A DNA stretch of 64,000 nucleotides. Source: Acidobacteriaceae bacterium (GTDB taxonomy: Bacteria > Acidobacteriota > Terriglobia > Terriglobales > Acidobacteriaceae). Positions 44,708-53,605 of the stretch are shown piece by piece. The position numbers and the translations under genes are program-made. The notes beneath the pieces are model-generated. The model was not told the origin of the DNA, did not search any database, and saw only the letters and a program-made list of their open reading frames with translations. The stretch lies in NCBI GenBank assembly GCA_031296325.1, contig JARLFY010000030.1, positions 1 to 64,000 on the forward strand, in the 5' to 3' direction. Position 1 is the first letter of the stretch. Each line of letters begins with the position of its first letter.

Positions 44708-45355
44708 TTAGGCCTCGACGCGGATGCGATTCTTCCAGTGCGAGACGATAAACCAGACAAAGGCTGCAAGGATAAAGACCTCAACGCTCAGGTGGAAGCG
44801 GTGGAAGATCGCCTTGAACTGCGGATTGCTGTTCCACGATGCGCCCAGCTTCATGCCAACGTAGGCCAACACATAGCACCACGGCCACGAGCCGATGAAG
44901 GTGTAGATGTGGAAGCGAACCTGATTCATCTTGGCCACGCCCGCCGGAAACGCGATGAAGGTGCGCACGATGGGCAACATTCTTCCCACCAGCACGGTGA
45001 TCGAGCCATAGTGGTCGAAGAAATGATCGACGCGGTCGAGGTCGCGCCGACTCAGCAGCATCCATCGCCCATAGCGCTCGACCATCGGACGTCCGCCGCG
45101 CGCGCCGACCCAGTAGGCTGGAATCGAACCCAGATTCGACGCCAGCGAGGCCACCGTCGCCAGCAGAAAGAGCTGCATCTGGATCTGCATCGGCGACATG
45201 CCCAGCGTATGCACCAGAGCGACGCCCGCCAGCGGCATAATTACCTCGCTGGGAATAGGAATACACGCCGACTGAATTGCCATCAGCACAACGACGCTGG
45301 CGTATCCGCCCGTCGCAATCAACCCCACCAGTAACGCGATAATTTTTTCAGACAT
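44708..45355 (-). CDS. DedA family membrane protein
   Basis: IPSEVIMPLAGVAL, LGSIPAYWVGARGGRPMVERYGRWMLL, VLVGRMLPIVRTFIAFPAGVAKMNQVRFHIYTFIGSWPW. Confidence 0.92.
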   Translation of the reverse strand: MSEKIIALLVGLIATGGYASVVVLMAIQSACIPIPSEVIMPLAGVALVHTLGMSPMQIQMQLFLLATVASLASNLGSIPAYWVGARGGRPMVERYGRWMLLSRRDLDRVDHFFDHYGSITVLVGRMLPIVRTFIAFPAGVAKMNQVRFHIYTFIGSWPWCYVLAYVGMKLGASWNSNPQFKAIFHRFHLSVEVFILAAFVWFIVSHWKNRIRVEA

Positions 45356-45436
45356 GCAGTAGCAGTATACCCGCCCCGTATTTTTCTTCGTGCGTCCTTG
45401 GCCGGCGGCGAAGGATTACGCTCCGCCGCCACACCG

Positions 45437-47605
45437 CTAAGGACGCGTTCCCAGGTTGCTGCTCCCGTCCGTAGTTGGCGTAGCCGGAAGGCCAGCCGCA
45501 ATCGGAGTAATCACCGGAGTTGCAATCCCAAGCAATTCGACGACGCCAGAGCCATTCCCCGTTGCCACCCATACATTTCCCGCCCCGTCGACGGCTAGAC
45601 CACCGGAGGAACCCACTATTGTGCCAGAAGCAAACCCGTAGAATCCGGAGCCGACTACGGAAAGGATTAGACCGTCACTCGAGCACTCGATGATACCGTT
45701 GCCATTGCTTGCTACCCATGCATTGCCAGAGCCGTCAATGGCGATACCTGTGGGGTTATTTGGCACTAAAGCGCCGTAACTGCCAAGGATGTACCCCCCG
45801 GTAGCAATCTTCATAACACCATATCGGTATGGCACCCAAGCATTGCCCGCACTATCAATCGCTATTGCCCCAACGTTGACACCACCGGTGGCACTCAGAG
45901 AGCGCCCTGGTCCACCATAAAAAGAAGACCCTGTCCTCAAAATCTTGGCGATGGATAGAGGGGATCCTCCATATAATATCCATGCACTGCCAGAGCCGTC
46001 GACGGCGATTCCAACATTGTATGGCGTCACTCCTCCAGCCGCGTAACCACTAGATCCAGAAAGAATGGAGCCCAAGCCAGAGAACTCGGTGACGATCGAG
46101 GTGATGTTTGCGGCCCAAGCATTTCCAATACCATCGATAGCAATAGGGTTAGGAGTACTCAGGCCGCCACCGGTATAGCCATTCGTACCGGAGAGGACAG
46201 CACCCGAGGTCGAGAGTTTGGTAATGCTATTCCCGCTAGAGTTTGAAATCCATGCATTACCAGAACCGTCAATAGCAACTCCGTCGGGATTATTTAGCGC
46301 TCCACCAGTAAAACCACTGGAACCAGATAGGATTGCACCTGTGCTGGAAAATTTGGTAACGCTGTTGCCGCTGTAGTTTGCAACCCACGCGTTGCCAGAT
46401 CCGTCAATCGCCATGCTATATCCCTCACTTAGACCGCCCCCCGTGAAGGTTAGTGCCATTGTGAAGTCGCTGGTAGCTATCCAGCTAGACATGCTGGGAG
46501 TGTAGTCAGTCGAGGTTGCCAAAGCATAGAGGGCTGCGCCATTCGATCCGGGATGATGCGCGATGTTGATCGCTGCCGTCGCCGTTTCGGTTGGCTGTCC
46601 GCCAGCGGTCGTTCCATCCGATGTTGCGGTCGTGAACAGCGTTGTGCAAGAGGCTGTCTCCACACATCTAGCCAGTATATTTGCCAGCGTGTTGATCTCC
46701 GTCTGCGGAACCGTACCGTTGCCCGCCGGAGTTGTCGCCAACGCCACGCCGGTCGAGAGCGTTGCCAGATTTGCCGCGTTTGCGAAGGCATTTGCGACCC
46801 CAACCTTTGCCAGCGCCGTCCCCGAACTCGCCACATGAATCGCATCCGTGGCGAAGCCCGCGATGGCATAGGCCGTAGCCACGGTCGTAACCTCGTTGAC
46901 CGTCGCATAGATTGCACTCGACCCGCTGGCTGGACAACTCCCAATGGCCGCAAGCAGTCCTGAGGATGCGTTTATGATCCCCGAGCCAGCGAGTCGACCG
47001 CCCAGCGCGTACAAGTAAAGTTGCTGCCCGCTGACACAAGCGTAATCCCCGGTCAGACTAAAGTTACCGTTCCAGTCTGTCGTCACATACGCTCCCAGTG
47101 AATCCGAAGTGCCCGTTTGCGCGGCACTCAACAACGAGGCAGAAATCGCCCCATATCCTGTGGTGTTCGCAGCCAGCAGATATACCTTCGCAGCAGCAAT
47201 CGGCGTCAGTCCGCTAGTCACTACGCCGGTCAGCGCCGCACTCGTCAGCGGAGCCACTGCAATCGTCACCCCGACACCCGTCGTGTTGCTCAAATTGCTG
47301 GTGTCGGTAACAGTCAGCTTAGCGGTGTAATAGCCCGCTGTGGCATAAGTATGCGTTGGGCTCGCACCCGTCCCGGTCGAGCTATCGCCAAAGTCCCATG
47401 CGTAGGTCAACGTCTGCCCTTGCGGATCCGTCGAGTTAGATCCGTTGAAGCTGACCGCCACCCCAGAAGCGCCGGTGTATGGCCCTGCTGCATTTGCCAC
47501 CGGAGTCTGTACAGTCGAAGAAGTAGAAGTCGAGTTGGAGGTTCCGCTGCCACAACCCACAAGTAAAACAAGACCGCAAGCTAGAATCGCAAGGCTTGAA
47601 CGCAT
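45437..47605 (-). CDS. Predicted lipoprotein with PKD domain and NHL-like beta-propeller repeats
   Basis: Lipobox LLVGCGSG; PKD YAWDFGDSSTGTGASPTHTYATAGYYTAKLTVTD; repeated AIDGSGNAWVANYSGNSVTKFSSTGAILSGSSGFTGG. Confidence 0.85.
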   Translation of the reverse strand: MRSSLAILACGLVLLVGCGSGTSNSTSTSSTVQTPVANAAGPYTGASGVAVSFNGSNSTDPQGQTLTYAWDFGDSSTGTGASPTHTYATAGYYTAKLTVTDTSNLSNTTGVGVTIAVAPLTSAALTGVVTSGLTPIAAAKVYLLAANTTGYGAISASLLSAAQTGTSDSLGAYVTTDWNGNFSLTGDYACVSGQQLYLYALGGRLAGSGIINASSGLLAAIGSCPASGSSAIYATVNEVTTVATAYAIAGFATDAIHVASSGTALAKVGVANAFANAANLATLSTGVALATTPAGNGTVPQTEINTLANILARCVETASCTTLFTTATSDGTTAGGQPTETATAAINIAHHPGSNGAALYALATSTDYTPSMSSWIATSDFTMALTFTGGGLSEGYSMAIDGSGNAWVANYSGNSVTKFSSTGAILSGSSGFTGGALNNPDGVAIDGSGNAWISNSSGNSITKLSTSGAVLSGTNGYTGGGLSTPNPIAIDGIGNAWAANITSIVTEFSGLGSILSGSSGYAAGGVTPYNVGIAVDGSGSAWILYGGSPLSIAKILRTGSSFYGGPGRSLSATGGVNVGAIAIDSAGNAWVPYRYGVMKIATGGYILGSYGALVPNNPTGIAIDGSGNAWVASNGNGIIECSSDGLILSVVGSGFYGFASGTIVGSSGGLAVDGAGNVWVATGNGSGVVELLGIATPVITPIAAGLPATPTTDGSSNLGTRP

Positions 47606-47768
47606 AAGATCTCCTGAAAAATTCGTGCACCAAGAGTACTACAGGTTTTTACAGGCCCTCTGAAAAATACGAACAAAATGCTACAAACGGATGAATATCG
47701 ATTCGTCATTCCATTCCAGAACCCTCTGCGCTTCCCACAAAGGCCTTGCGGGTGAAATACTGTTAGTC

Positions 47769-48539
47769 ATGCCTAAAGTTACGCGTAAACCCCTGATCGC
47801 AGCCAATTGGAAGATGTTCAAGACGCCGGACGAAGCCGTTGCCTTTGTTCGCGCCTTCATCCCCCTCGTCGCCACCTATAGCCACGCCGAGATCGTTCTC
47901 AGCGCCTCGCCCACGCTTCTTCCCACCGTCGTCGCGGCGGCCAAGGGCACGGCCATCCACATCGCCGCACAGGATATGCATTGGAAGGAGAGCGGAGCCT
48001 ACACCGGCGAGACCTCTCCCCTGCAGCTCAAGGCCATCGCCGTCACCCATGTACTGATCGGCCACAGCGAGCGTCGCCAATACTTCAACGAGACCGACGA
48101 GACGGTCAACCTGAAGCTGAAGGCTGCGCTGGCTCACGGACTGGTTCCCATCGTCTGCGTTGGCGAGTTGCTGAGCGAGCGCGAGGCGGGCAAGACCGCC
48201 TCTGTGCTGGAGAGCCAGACCGCAGCTGCGCTGGTCGGAATCGATCCCGCCATCGCCGGCCCTCTGGTCATCGCCTACGAGCCCGTCTGGGCCATCGGAA
48301 CCGGCAAGACTGCAACTCCCGAGATGGCCGACGAGGCGCACAAGATCATCCGTGCGCAGATCGCCAAGTCGCTCTCGCCGGAGATCGCCGCCAGCACCCG
48401 CATCCTCTACGGCGGTTCGGTCAAGCCAGCCAGCACCGCCGCCCTGCTCGCTCTTGAGGACATCGACGGAGCCTTGGTCGGAGGAGCAAGCCTCGAACCC
48501 GAGTCCTTCTCCCAGATCGTTGCCAACTCCGCAGTCTAA
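47769..48539 (+). CDS. tpiA: Triosephosphate isomerase
   Basis: KPLIAANWKMFKTPDEAV, GHSERRQYFNETDETVNLKLKAAL, IVCVGELLSERE, VIAYEPVWAIGTGKTATPEMADEAH, RILYGGSVKPAST. Confidence 0.96.
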   Translation: MPKVTRKPLIAANWKMFKTPDEAVAFVRAFIPLVATYSHAEIVLSASPTLLPTVVAAAKGTAIHIAAQDMHWKESGAYTGETSPLQLKAIAVTHVLIGHSERRQYFNETDETVNLKLKAALAHGLVPIVCVGELLSEREAGKTASVLESQTAAALVGIDPAIAGPLVIAYEPVWAIGTGKTATPEMADEAHKIIRAQIAKSLSPEIAASTRILYGGSVKPASTAALLALEDIDGALVGGASLEPESFSQIVANSAV

Positions 48540-48553
48540 TCGCGGCGCAATTC

Positions 48554-48587
48554 GAGCGGACGGCGTTGCAGTAAACGTCGTCCGCTC
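48554..48587 (+). terminator. Hairpin downstream of tpiA
   Basis: GAGCGGACGGCGTT-gcagta-AACGTCGTCCGCTC; no strong T run. Confidence 0.55.
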
Positions 48588-48604
48588 AAAAGTATCAGGA
48601 TCGG

Positions 48605-48902
48605 CCGCAGATAATTGCAGATGAACCCGGATTAGAACCGTTTCTGGAATGGTATAGACCAGAGATAATTGTCATTCTGAGCGTAGCGAAGAATCCCCGT
48701 ATTTTGCTCGCGGTGTCACGGTCTATCCCTGCTCTAATGAGGCAGACCATCGCGCTGCGAGCAGAAGCAGATTCCTCCGCTTCGCTGCGGAATGGCAAGC
48801 AAATTGAACTACAGCAATTCGGAAGATACTCTAATGCAGAGTCCGCCCGTCTTTGCCTTATCCGCGTTGATCCGGGCTTCTATCCGCGTCATCCGTGTTA
48901 AG
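48605..48902. repeat. ATCCG-type inverted repeat (arms 48605-48638 and 48857-48902) interrupted by a type-A plus type-B composite
   Basis: Inner composite: TATAGACCAGAGATAATTGTCATTCTGAGCGTAGCGAAGAATCCCCGTATTTTGCTCGC ... GCGAGCAGAAGCAGATTCCTCCGCTTCGCTGCGGAATGGCAAGCAAATTGAACTACAGCAATTCGGAA. Confidence 0.75.
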
Positions 48903-48950
48903 TTTCCCTCTTCCCTCGCTGCAATATCTCAGATCGAAGAACGCAGAATG

Positions 48951-48983
48951 AAAGAGGCCGCCCCATTCGGGACGGCCTCTTTG
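48951..48983 (-). terminator. Rho-independent terminator downstream of rpsA
   Basis: AAAGAGGCCGTCCC/GGGGCGGCCTCTTT on the minus strand, then CATT. Confidence 0.75.
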
Positions 48984-49004
48984 TTGCTTGCGTGAAACCC
49001 TGAA

Positions 49005-50972
49005 CTATTCGCGTTCGGAGCGTTTCCAGTTGATGAGATCGCCGAGCGTGGTGCTGCTCGATGAGGAGGACGAGGACTTCTGATCCTTGTGGCCCTTCTC
49101 GCCGCTGCGTTCCTTGTAGCTCTCGACCTCGGCGCGGCTTGCCTCTTCGCCAACAGCGCGAATGCTCAGACCGACCTTCTTCTCTTCCTGGCTCATCTTG
49201 ACGATCTTGAACTCGAACTCGGCATCTGTATCCAGCTTGACCGGAACGTTGTTCTGATCGACCGCCTCGGAGATGTGGCAGAGTCCTTCGACTCCTTCTG
49301 CAATCTCCACGAACGCGCCGAACTGAGCCGTGCGCAGAACCTTGCCCTTGATGACATCGCCGACGCGGTGCTGTGCGAAGAAGGTGTCCCAGACATCGGG
49401 CTGTAGCTGCTTGACTCCGAGCGACAGGCGACGATTCTCCGGCTCTACGCCAAGAACAATCGCGCGAACCTTCTCGCCCTTCTTCAGAACCTCAGAGGGA
49501 TGCTTGATGCGCTTGGTCCAGCTCAGATTCGAGACATGCACCAATCCGTCGATGCCGTCCTCGATCTCGATGAACGCGCCGAAGTCAGTGAGGTTACGCA
49601 CACGGCCTTCGATGATTGCGCCGATCGGGTACTTCTCTTCGAGCTGCTCCCAGGGATTGTCCTGTAGCTGCTTCATGCCCAGAGAGATGCGACGGTCGTT
49701 GGGGTTGACGCTGAGGATGATCGTGTCGACCTCATCGCCCGGCTTGACCATCTTCGACGGGTGCTTCATGCGCTTGGACCAGGTCATCTCAGAGACGTGT
49801 ACCAGTCCTTCAATTCCCTGCTCCAACTCGACGAACGCGCCGTAGTCGGTGACGGAGAGAACGCGTCCACGAACCTGTGCGCCAATCGGATAACGCTCGA
49901 TCGCGTCCAGCCATGGGTCAGGCGTCAACTGCTTGAAGCCGAGCGAGACGCGCTGCTTCTCCTTGTCGAACTTCAACACCTTCACCTGAATCTCGTCGCC
50001 GACGTTGACTAGGTCGCGCGGATGCGTCAGGCGCCCCCAGCTCATGTCGGTGATGTGCAGCAGACCATCCAGTCCGCCCATGTCAACGAACGCGCCGTAG
50101 TCGGTCAGATTCTTGACGGTTCCGGTCAGGATGCTTCCCTCGTCGAGAGTTGCGAGCGTGACCGCCTTCTTGGCGTTCTGCTCCTCTTCGAGAATCTCCT
50201 TGCGGCTGATAACGACGTTGCCACGCTTCTTGTTCAGCTTGATGACGCGGACTTCGATCTCGGTGCCGATGTATCCGTCCAGATTGCGAACGGGGCGAAC
50301 CTCAATCTGCGATCCGGGCAGAAATGCTTTAATGCCGATGTCGACGGTAAGTCCGCCCTTGACCCGGCTGACGACCATTCCCTTGACGGGAACCTTGTCG
50401 TTGGCGGCCTGTTCCAGCTTGTCCCAGACCTTGTGACGCAGAGCCTTCTCATGGCTGACCAGATAGCCGCCTTCGGGCTCCTCGCGCTCAACAACAACCT
50501 CGACCGCATCGCCGACGTTAAACTTCGGCTTGCCCTCAAGATCCAGCACTTGATCCAGCGGGATCAGACCCTCGGACTTCAGTCCGATGTCGATCACCAC
50601 ATGCTTGTCGGTGATCTTGACCACGGTTCCCGTAACGATGACCTCTTCGGCGGTCAGGTTCTGGGCGGCGGCCGATTCGGCGGCCTGTTCGCGATCAAAG
50701 TTCGCCAACGCTGCAGCAAAGTCCGCCGCATCGTAGTCCGGCTCGGACTGCGAGTCAGAGTCTTCGACGCTTGCATTCGGAGCTTCGTTGCTGCTGGATG
50801 CAGACACGCTGGAAATCTCAAGCGGGGTCTCGACGACCGGCTCTTGCGTGGTTGAGGTGGTTTCGGTTGACAGCTCGGCATTCTCCGCTGTCGCTTCGGG
50901 CACTAGGGCTTCCATTTCGGTGGTCAGGGGTTTACTCTCGGTTTGGTCAGGATTGGGGACGTCTACGGTCAT
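49005..50972 (-). CDS. rpsA: 30S ribosomal protein S1
   Basis: Multiple S1 motifs (VTDYGAFVELEQGIEGLVHVSEMTW; LTDFGAFIEIEDGIDGLVHVSNLSW). Confidence 0.95.
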   Translation of the reverse strand: MTVDVPNPDQTESKPLTTEMEALVPEATAENAELSTETTSTTQEPVVETPLEISSVSASSSNEAPNASVEDSDSQSEPDYDAADFAAALANFDREQAAESAAAQNLTAEEVIVTGTVVKITDKHVVIDIGLKSEGLIPLDQVLDLEGKPKFNVGDAVEVVVEREEPEGGYLVSHEKALRHKVWDKLEQAANDKVPVKGMVVSRVKGGLTVDIGIKAFLPGSQIEVRPVRNLDGYIGTEIEVRVIKLNKKRGNVVISRKEILEEEQNAKKAVTLATLDEGSILTGTVKNLTDYGAFVDMGGLDGLLHITDMSWGRLTHPRDLVNVGDEIQVKVLKFDKEKQRVSLGFKQLTPDPWLDAIERYPIGAQVRGRVLSVTDYGAFVELEQGIEGLVHVSEMTWSKRMKHPSKMVKPGDEVDTIILSVNPNDRRISLGMKQLQDNPWEQLEEKYPIGAIIEGRVRNLTDFGAFIEIEDGIDGLVHVSNLSWTKRIKHPSEVLKKGEKVRAIVLGVEPENRRLSLGVKQLQPDVWDTFFAQHRVGDVIKGKVLRTAQFGAFVEIAEGVEGLCHISEAVDQNNVPVKLDTDAEFEFKIVKMSQEEKKVGLSIRAVGEEASRAEVESYKERSGEKGHKDQKSSSSSSSSTTLGDLINWKRSERE

Positions 50973-51300
50973 CGTTCGGCTACTCCGGGACCCAAGATTT
51001 CATTCCATTTGTGCTGCACTCTCGGCGTACCAAGCAACATCTCCCGTGAGAGGGGTGCTTGATTCATCCGATCGATTTGGCAGGTGGGAATGATATTGCC
51101 TTGCAGAGGAGCTGCTGCACTTGGATCCCACACGCAGTTGCTCACCTAAAGCATATCGCCTTGCGAGGGCAGCGTCAATGCATGCGCATACCTTCACAGT
51201 GCGCATTCCCGAAAAATCGCCGTTCTGAAGCAGTCGAAACCAGCGCAAGCCTGTCTTCTTCGTGCCCGACGAGTGCGCGCACACTGTTATACTTTGCCCC

Positions 51301-51888
51301 ATGGAACGTCTTTGGACCCCGTGGCGCTACGCCTATATCACCCGCGACAAAGTTGCCTCTCGCCCCGGCGTCCCGCCCGAACTCGATGCATGGCCCGGCC
51401 CGACCGCAGACGCGGATTCCGCCGTCTGCTCCTGCGTCTTCTGCAACATGATCGCCTCAGTCAACTACGCCATCGCGCAAGGAATGGCCATCGAAACCGC
51501 CGAGAAGGCAGCGCACATCGTGGCTCGCGACTCCTCCTGCTACGTCTGCCTCAATGCCTTCCCCTACTCCACCGGCCACCTGCTGATCGTTCCCTACCGC
51601 CATCTGGACTCGCTCGCCGCTCTGCCCACAGACGAGGCGCAGGAGGTGATGGCCCTCGCCCAACGCGCAGAGTCCGTGCTGCGCGCCGTCTACAACCCCG
51701 GCGGACTCAACTTCGGACTCAACCTCGGAGAGGCGGGAGGAGCGGGCATCGCCGCCCACATCCACATGCACGTGCTTCCGCGCTGGATCGGCGACACCAA
51801 CTTCATGACCGTCACCGCCGGGACTCGCATCCTGCCCGAGGATCTCGACACCACCTGGGAGCGCATTCGCCAAGCCTGGAAACCCTGA
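51301..51888 (+). CDS. HIT family hydrolase (Ap4A phosphorylase/hydrolase-like)
   Basis: MERLWTPWRYAYI, CVFCNMI, VCLNAFPYSTGHLLIVPYRHLDSL, HIT motif AAHIHMHVLPRW. Confidence 0.93.
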   Translation: MERLWTPWRYAYITRDKVASRPGVPPELDAWPGPTADADSAVCSCVFCNMIASVNYAIAQGMAIETAEKAAHIVARDSSCYVCLNAFPYSTGHLLIVPYRHLDSLAALPTDEAQEVMALAQRAESVLRAVYNPGGLNFGLNLGEAGGAGIAAHIHMHVLPRWIGDTNFMTVTAGTRILPEDLDTTWERIRQAWKP

Positions 51889-51920
51889 ACCGGCCAGACC
51901 AAATTTAGAGCGCTTAGCCA

Positions 51921-51996
51921 ATGGTGTAGGCCATCGCGCAGTGAGCGAAATGATGGGATTCTGAGACTGAACACGCGTTCAGTCTCAGAATGACAC
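51921..51996 (-). repeat. Variant type-A dispersed repeat whose core is a perfect 15-bp hairpin
   Basis: ATTCTGAGACTGAAC-acgc-GTTCAGTCTCAGAAT at 51958-51991, followed by the family terminus TGACA. Confidence 0.85.
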
Positions 51997-52254
51997 TTCA
52001 TTCTTGGTTCATATCAATTACTAAAATTGTCTAAATCGCGTTACCCATTAGTTGTTTTTATCCAAAGAAATAAAACAAAGCACAGCCTCCACGAAGCGAC
52101 AACTCCCGTTCTTCCCCCTAAAAAAACAGATTCGCGAAAAATTATTTGAGTATTCAATCAATTTCGGCTCATCTTGAGCAACACTACTGTCGATAGAAAC
52201 ATCTGACCGAGTTATAGAGATTGATGGGAAGAAAACAAGTTCTGCGGAGGGATT

Positions 52255-52521
52255 ATGGCATCCACTCAGAGTACATTCGCCAGTTTCAAGCCACTCCCGC
52301 TCGTTTCCCCAGTTGAACGAGGAAAACCGGTAGCGTCGGTAACGGCTCTGCGCGCGATTCCAAATCCCCCAACCGCACAGCTAATCTCTACCATGCGTGC
52401 GTTGGCGAGGGAGTCCGAGGACGCGCACATCACCGGCGGAACCAGATCGCTTGACCGTCGCCTGCTCGCTTTGAATCTTTCTCCAGCAGGTTCGGCAGAG
52501 TCCGCGCCCGTCCAGAACTAA
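52255..52521 (+). CDS. Hypothetical 88-aa protein
   Basis: ORF preceded by GGAGGG at suitable spacing; no recognised domain. Confidence 0.5.
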   Translation: MASTQSTFASFKPLPLVSPVERGKPVASVTALRAIPNPPTAQLISTMRALARESEDAHITGGTRSLDRRLLALNLSPAGSAESAPVQN

Positions 52522-52628
52522 GCGCGGTCGCCCCGACGAAGAACGCGTCCGACGGCAGGCGCGCCCGAGGATTTGTGTAGCCTACCGGCATGAACCTGCG
52601 CTGCAAGCAGGATAGGATTTTCAGCGGA

Positions 52629-53183
52629 TCATTCCGGCTTTGCATCCTCGGTGCGCGGGTGTCGTCTCTCTTCCGGAGGCGGCGGGGGGCCTACGCGAGT
52701 GGCCTCGTAGTTAGTGATCTTCCACGTCCCGGAGAACTGCCGCGCATAGACTCTGGTGTAGCGAAAGACGCCATGAATCGGCGCGCCGTCGTTGGTTCCC
52801 TCGACCTCGGCCAGCGAGGTGACGATCGCGGTCGAACCAATCAGCTTCACCTTCATGTCCGTCAGGTCGATTCGGGTCAGAACCATCTTCTGGCTCCTCA
52901 TGCGATCCAACTGCTGCGTCTTGGTCACCACCTGACCGGTCATACTGATGCCGACGAAGTCGTCCGAGAGCAGCTTTGCCATGGCGTCGGCGTCGCCGTT
53001 TAGTTCGGCGGTGCGCCACGCCTCTTCCAACTTCTCCACCTGATGCTTGAACTGATCGTGCCGCTTGGGATGCTGTCCGCTGGCCGACGCGCACAGAACA
53101 AACGCCACCGCCGCGAGGGCGATCCACGCAATTGCGCTGATGTCGCGCCGAACCACTCGATGCTGATTTCTATGCTCCGCCAT
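52629..53183 (-). CDS. SnoaL/NTF2-like (DUF4440-type) secreted protein
   Basis: Signal-like N-term; VEKLEEAWRTAELNGDADAMAKLLSDDFVGISMTGQVVTKTQ, VYARQFSGTWKITNYEATRV. Confidence 0.75.
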   Translation of the reverse strand: MAEHRNQHRVVRRDISAIAWIALAAVAFVLCASASGQHPKRHDQFKHQVEKLEEAWRTAELNGDADAMAKLLSDDFVGISMTGQVVTKTQQLDRMRSQKMVLTRIDLTDMKVKLIGSTAIVTSLAEVEGTNDGAPIHGVFRYTRVYARQFSGTWKITNYEATRVGPPPPPEERRHPRTEDAKPE

Positions 53184-53288
53184 AGGACAAGCCACCCCTT
53201 CCCCCGTGTGACGGATAGTATTCCGCATCTCACTGCGAAGTCAAAACAAAGTCGCATGAATGCGTTTTACCCGCGCGCAGAGCAGCTT

Positions 53289-53576
53289 TTAGACGACCGC
53301 GTCGAGTTGCTCAATCTGTTGTGCGAGCATCAGTTTGTAGAAGCCATCCGTCGCGTACTGCTGAAAGTGGGGCGTTGCGGCGTGAAAATCCAGCGCCGCC
53401 TGATCCGCATACTGCTCGTAGATCAGCACCGTCGAAGGATCGCCCTGATCGAAGTGCGCAACATAGTTCACGCAGCCAGCCTCTTGCCGCGAGGCCAGCG
53501 TCAGTTTGCGCAACATCTCCGCCACCGCATCATGATCCTTATCTTCAAACCGCATCCGAACCGTAAAACTAATCAT
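53289..53576 (-). CDS. Antibiotic biosynthesis monooxygenase (ABM)-domain protein, YgiN-like
   Basis: FTVRMRFEDKDHDAVAEMLRKLTLASRQEAGCVNYVAHFDQGDPSTVLIYEQYADQAALDFHAATPHFQQY. Confidence 0.88.
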   Translation of the reverse strand: MISFTVRMRFEDKDHDAVAEMLRKLTLASRQEAGCVNYVAHFDQGDPSTVLIYEQYADQAALDFHAATPHFQQYATDGFYKLMLAQQIEQLDAVV

Positions 53577-53605
53577 TATTTCCCTCGAATACTCCAGTAG
53601 AAAAT

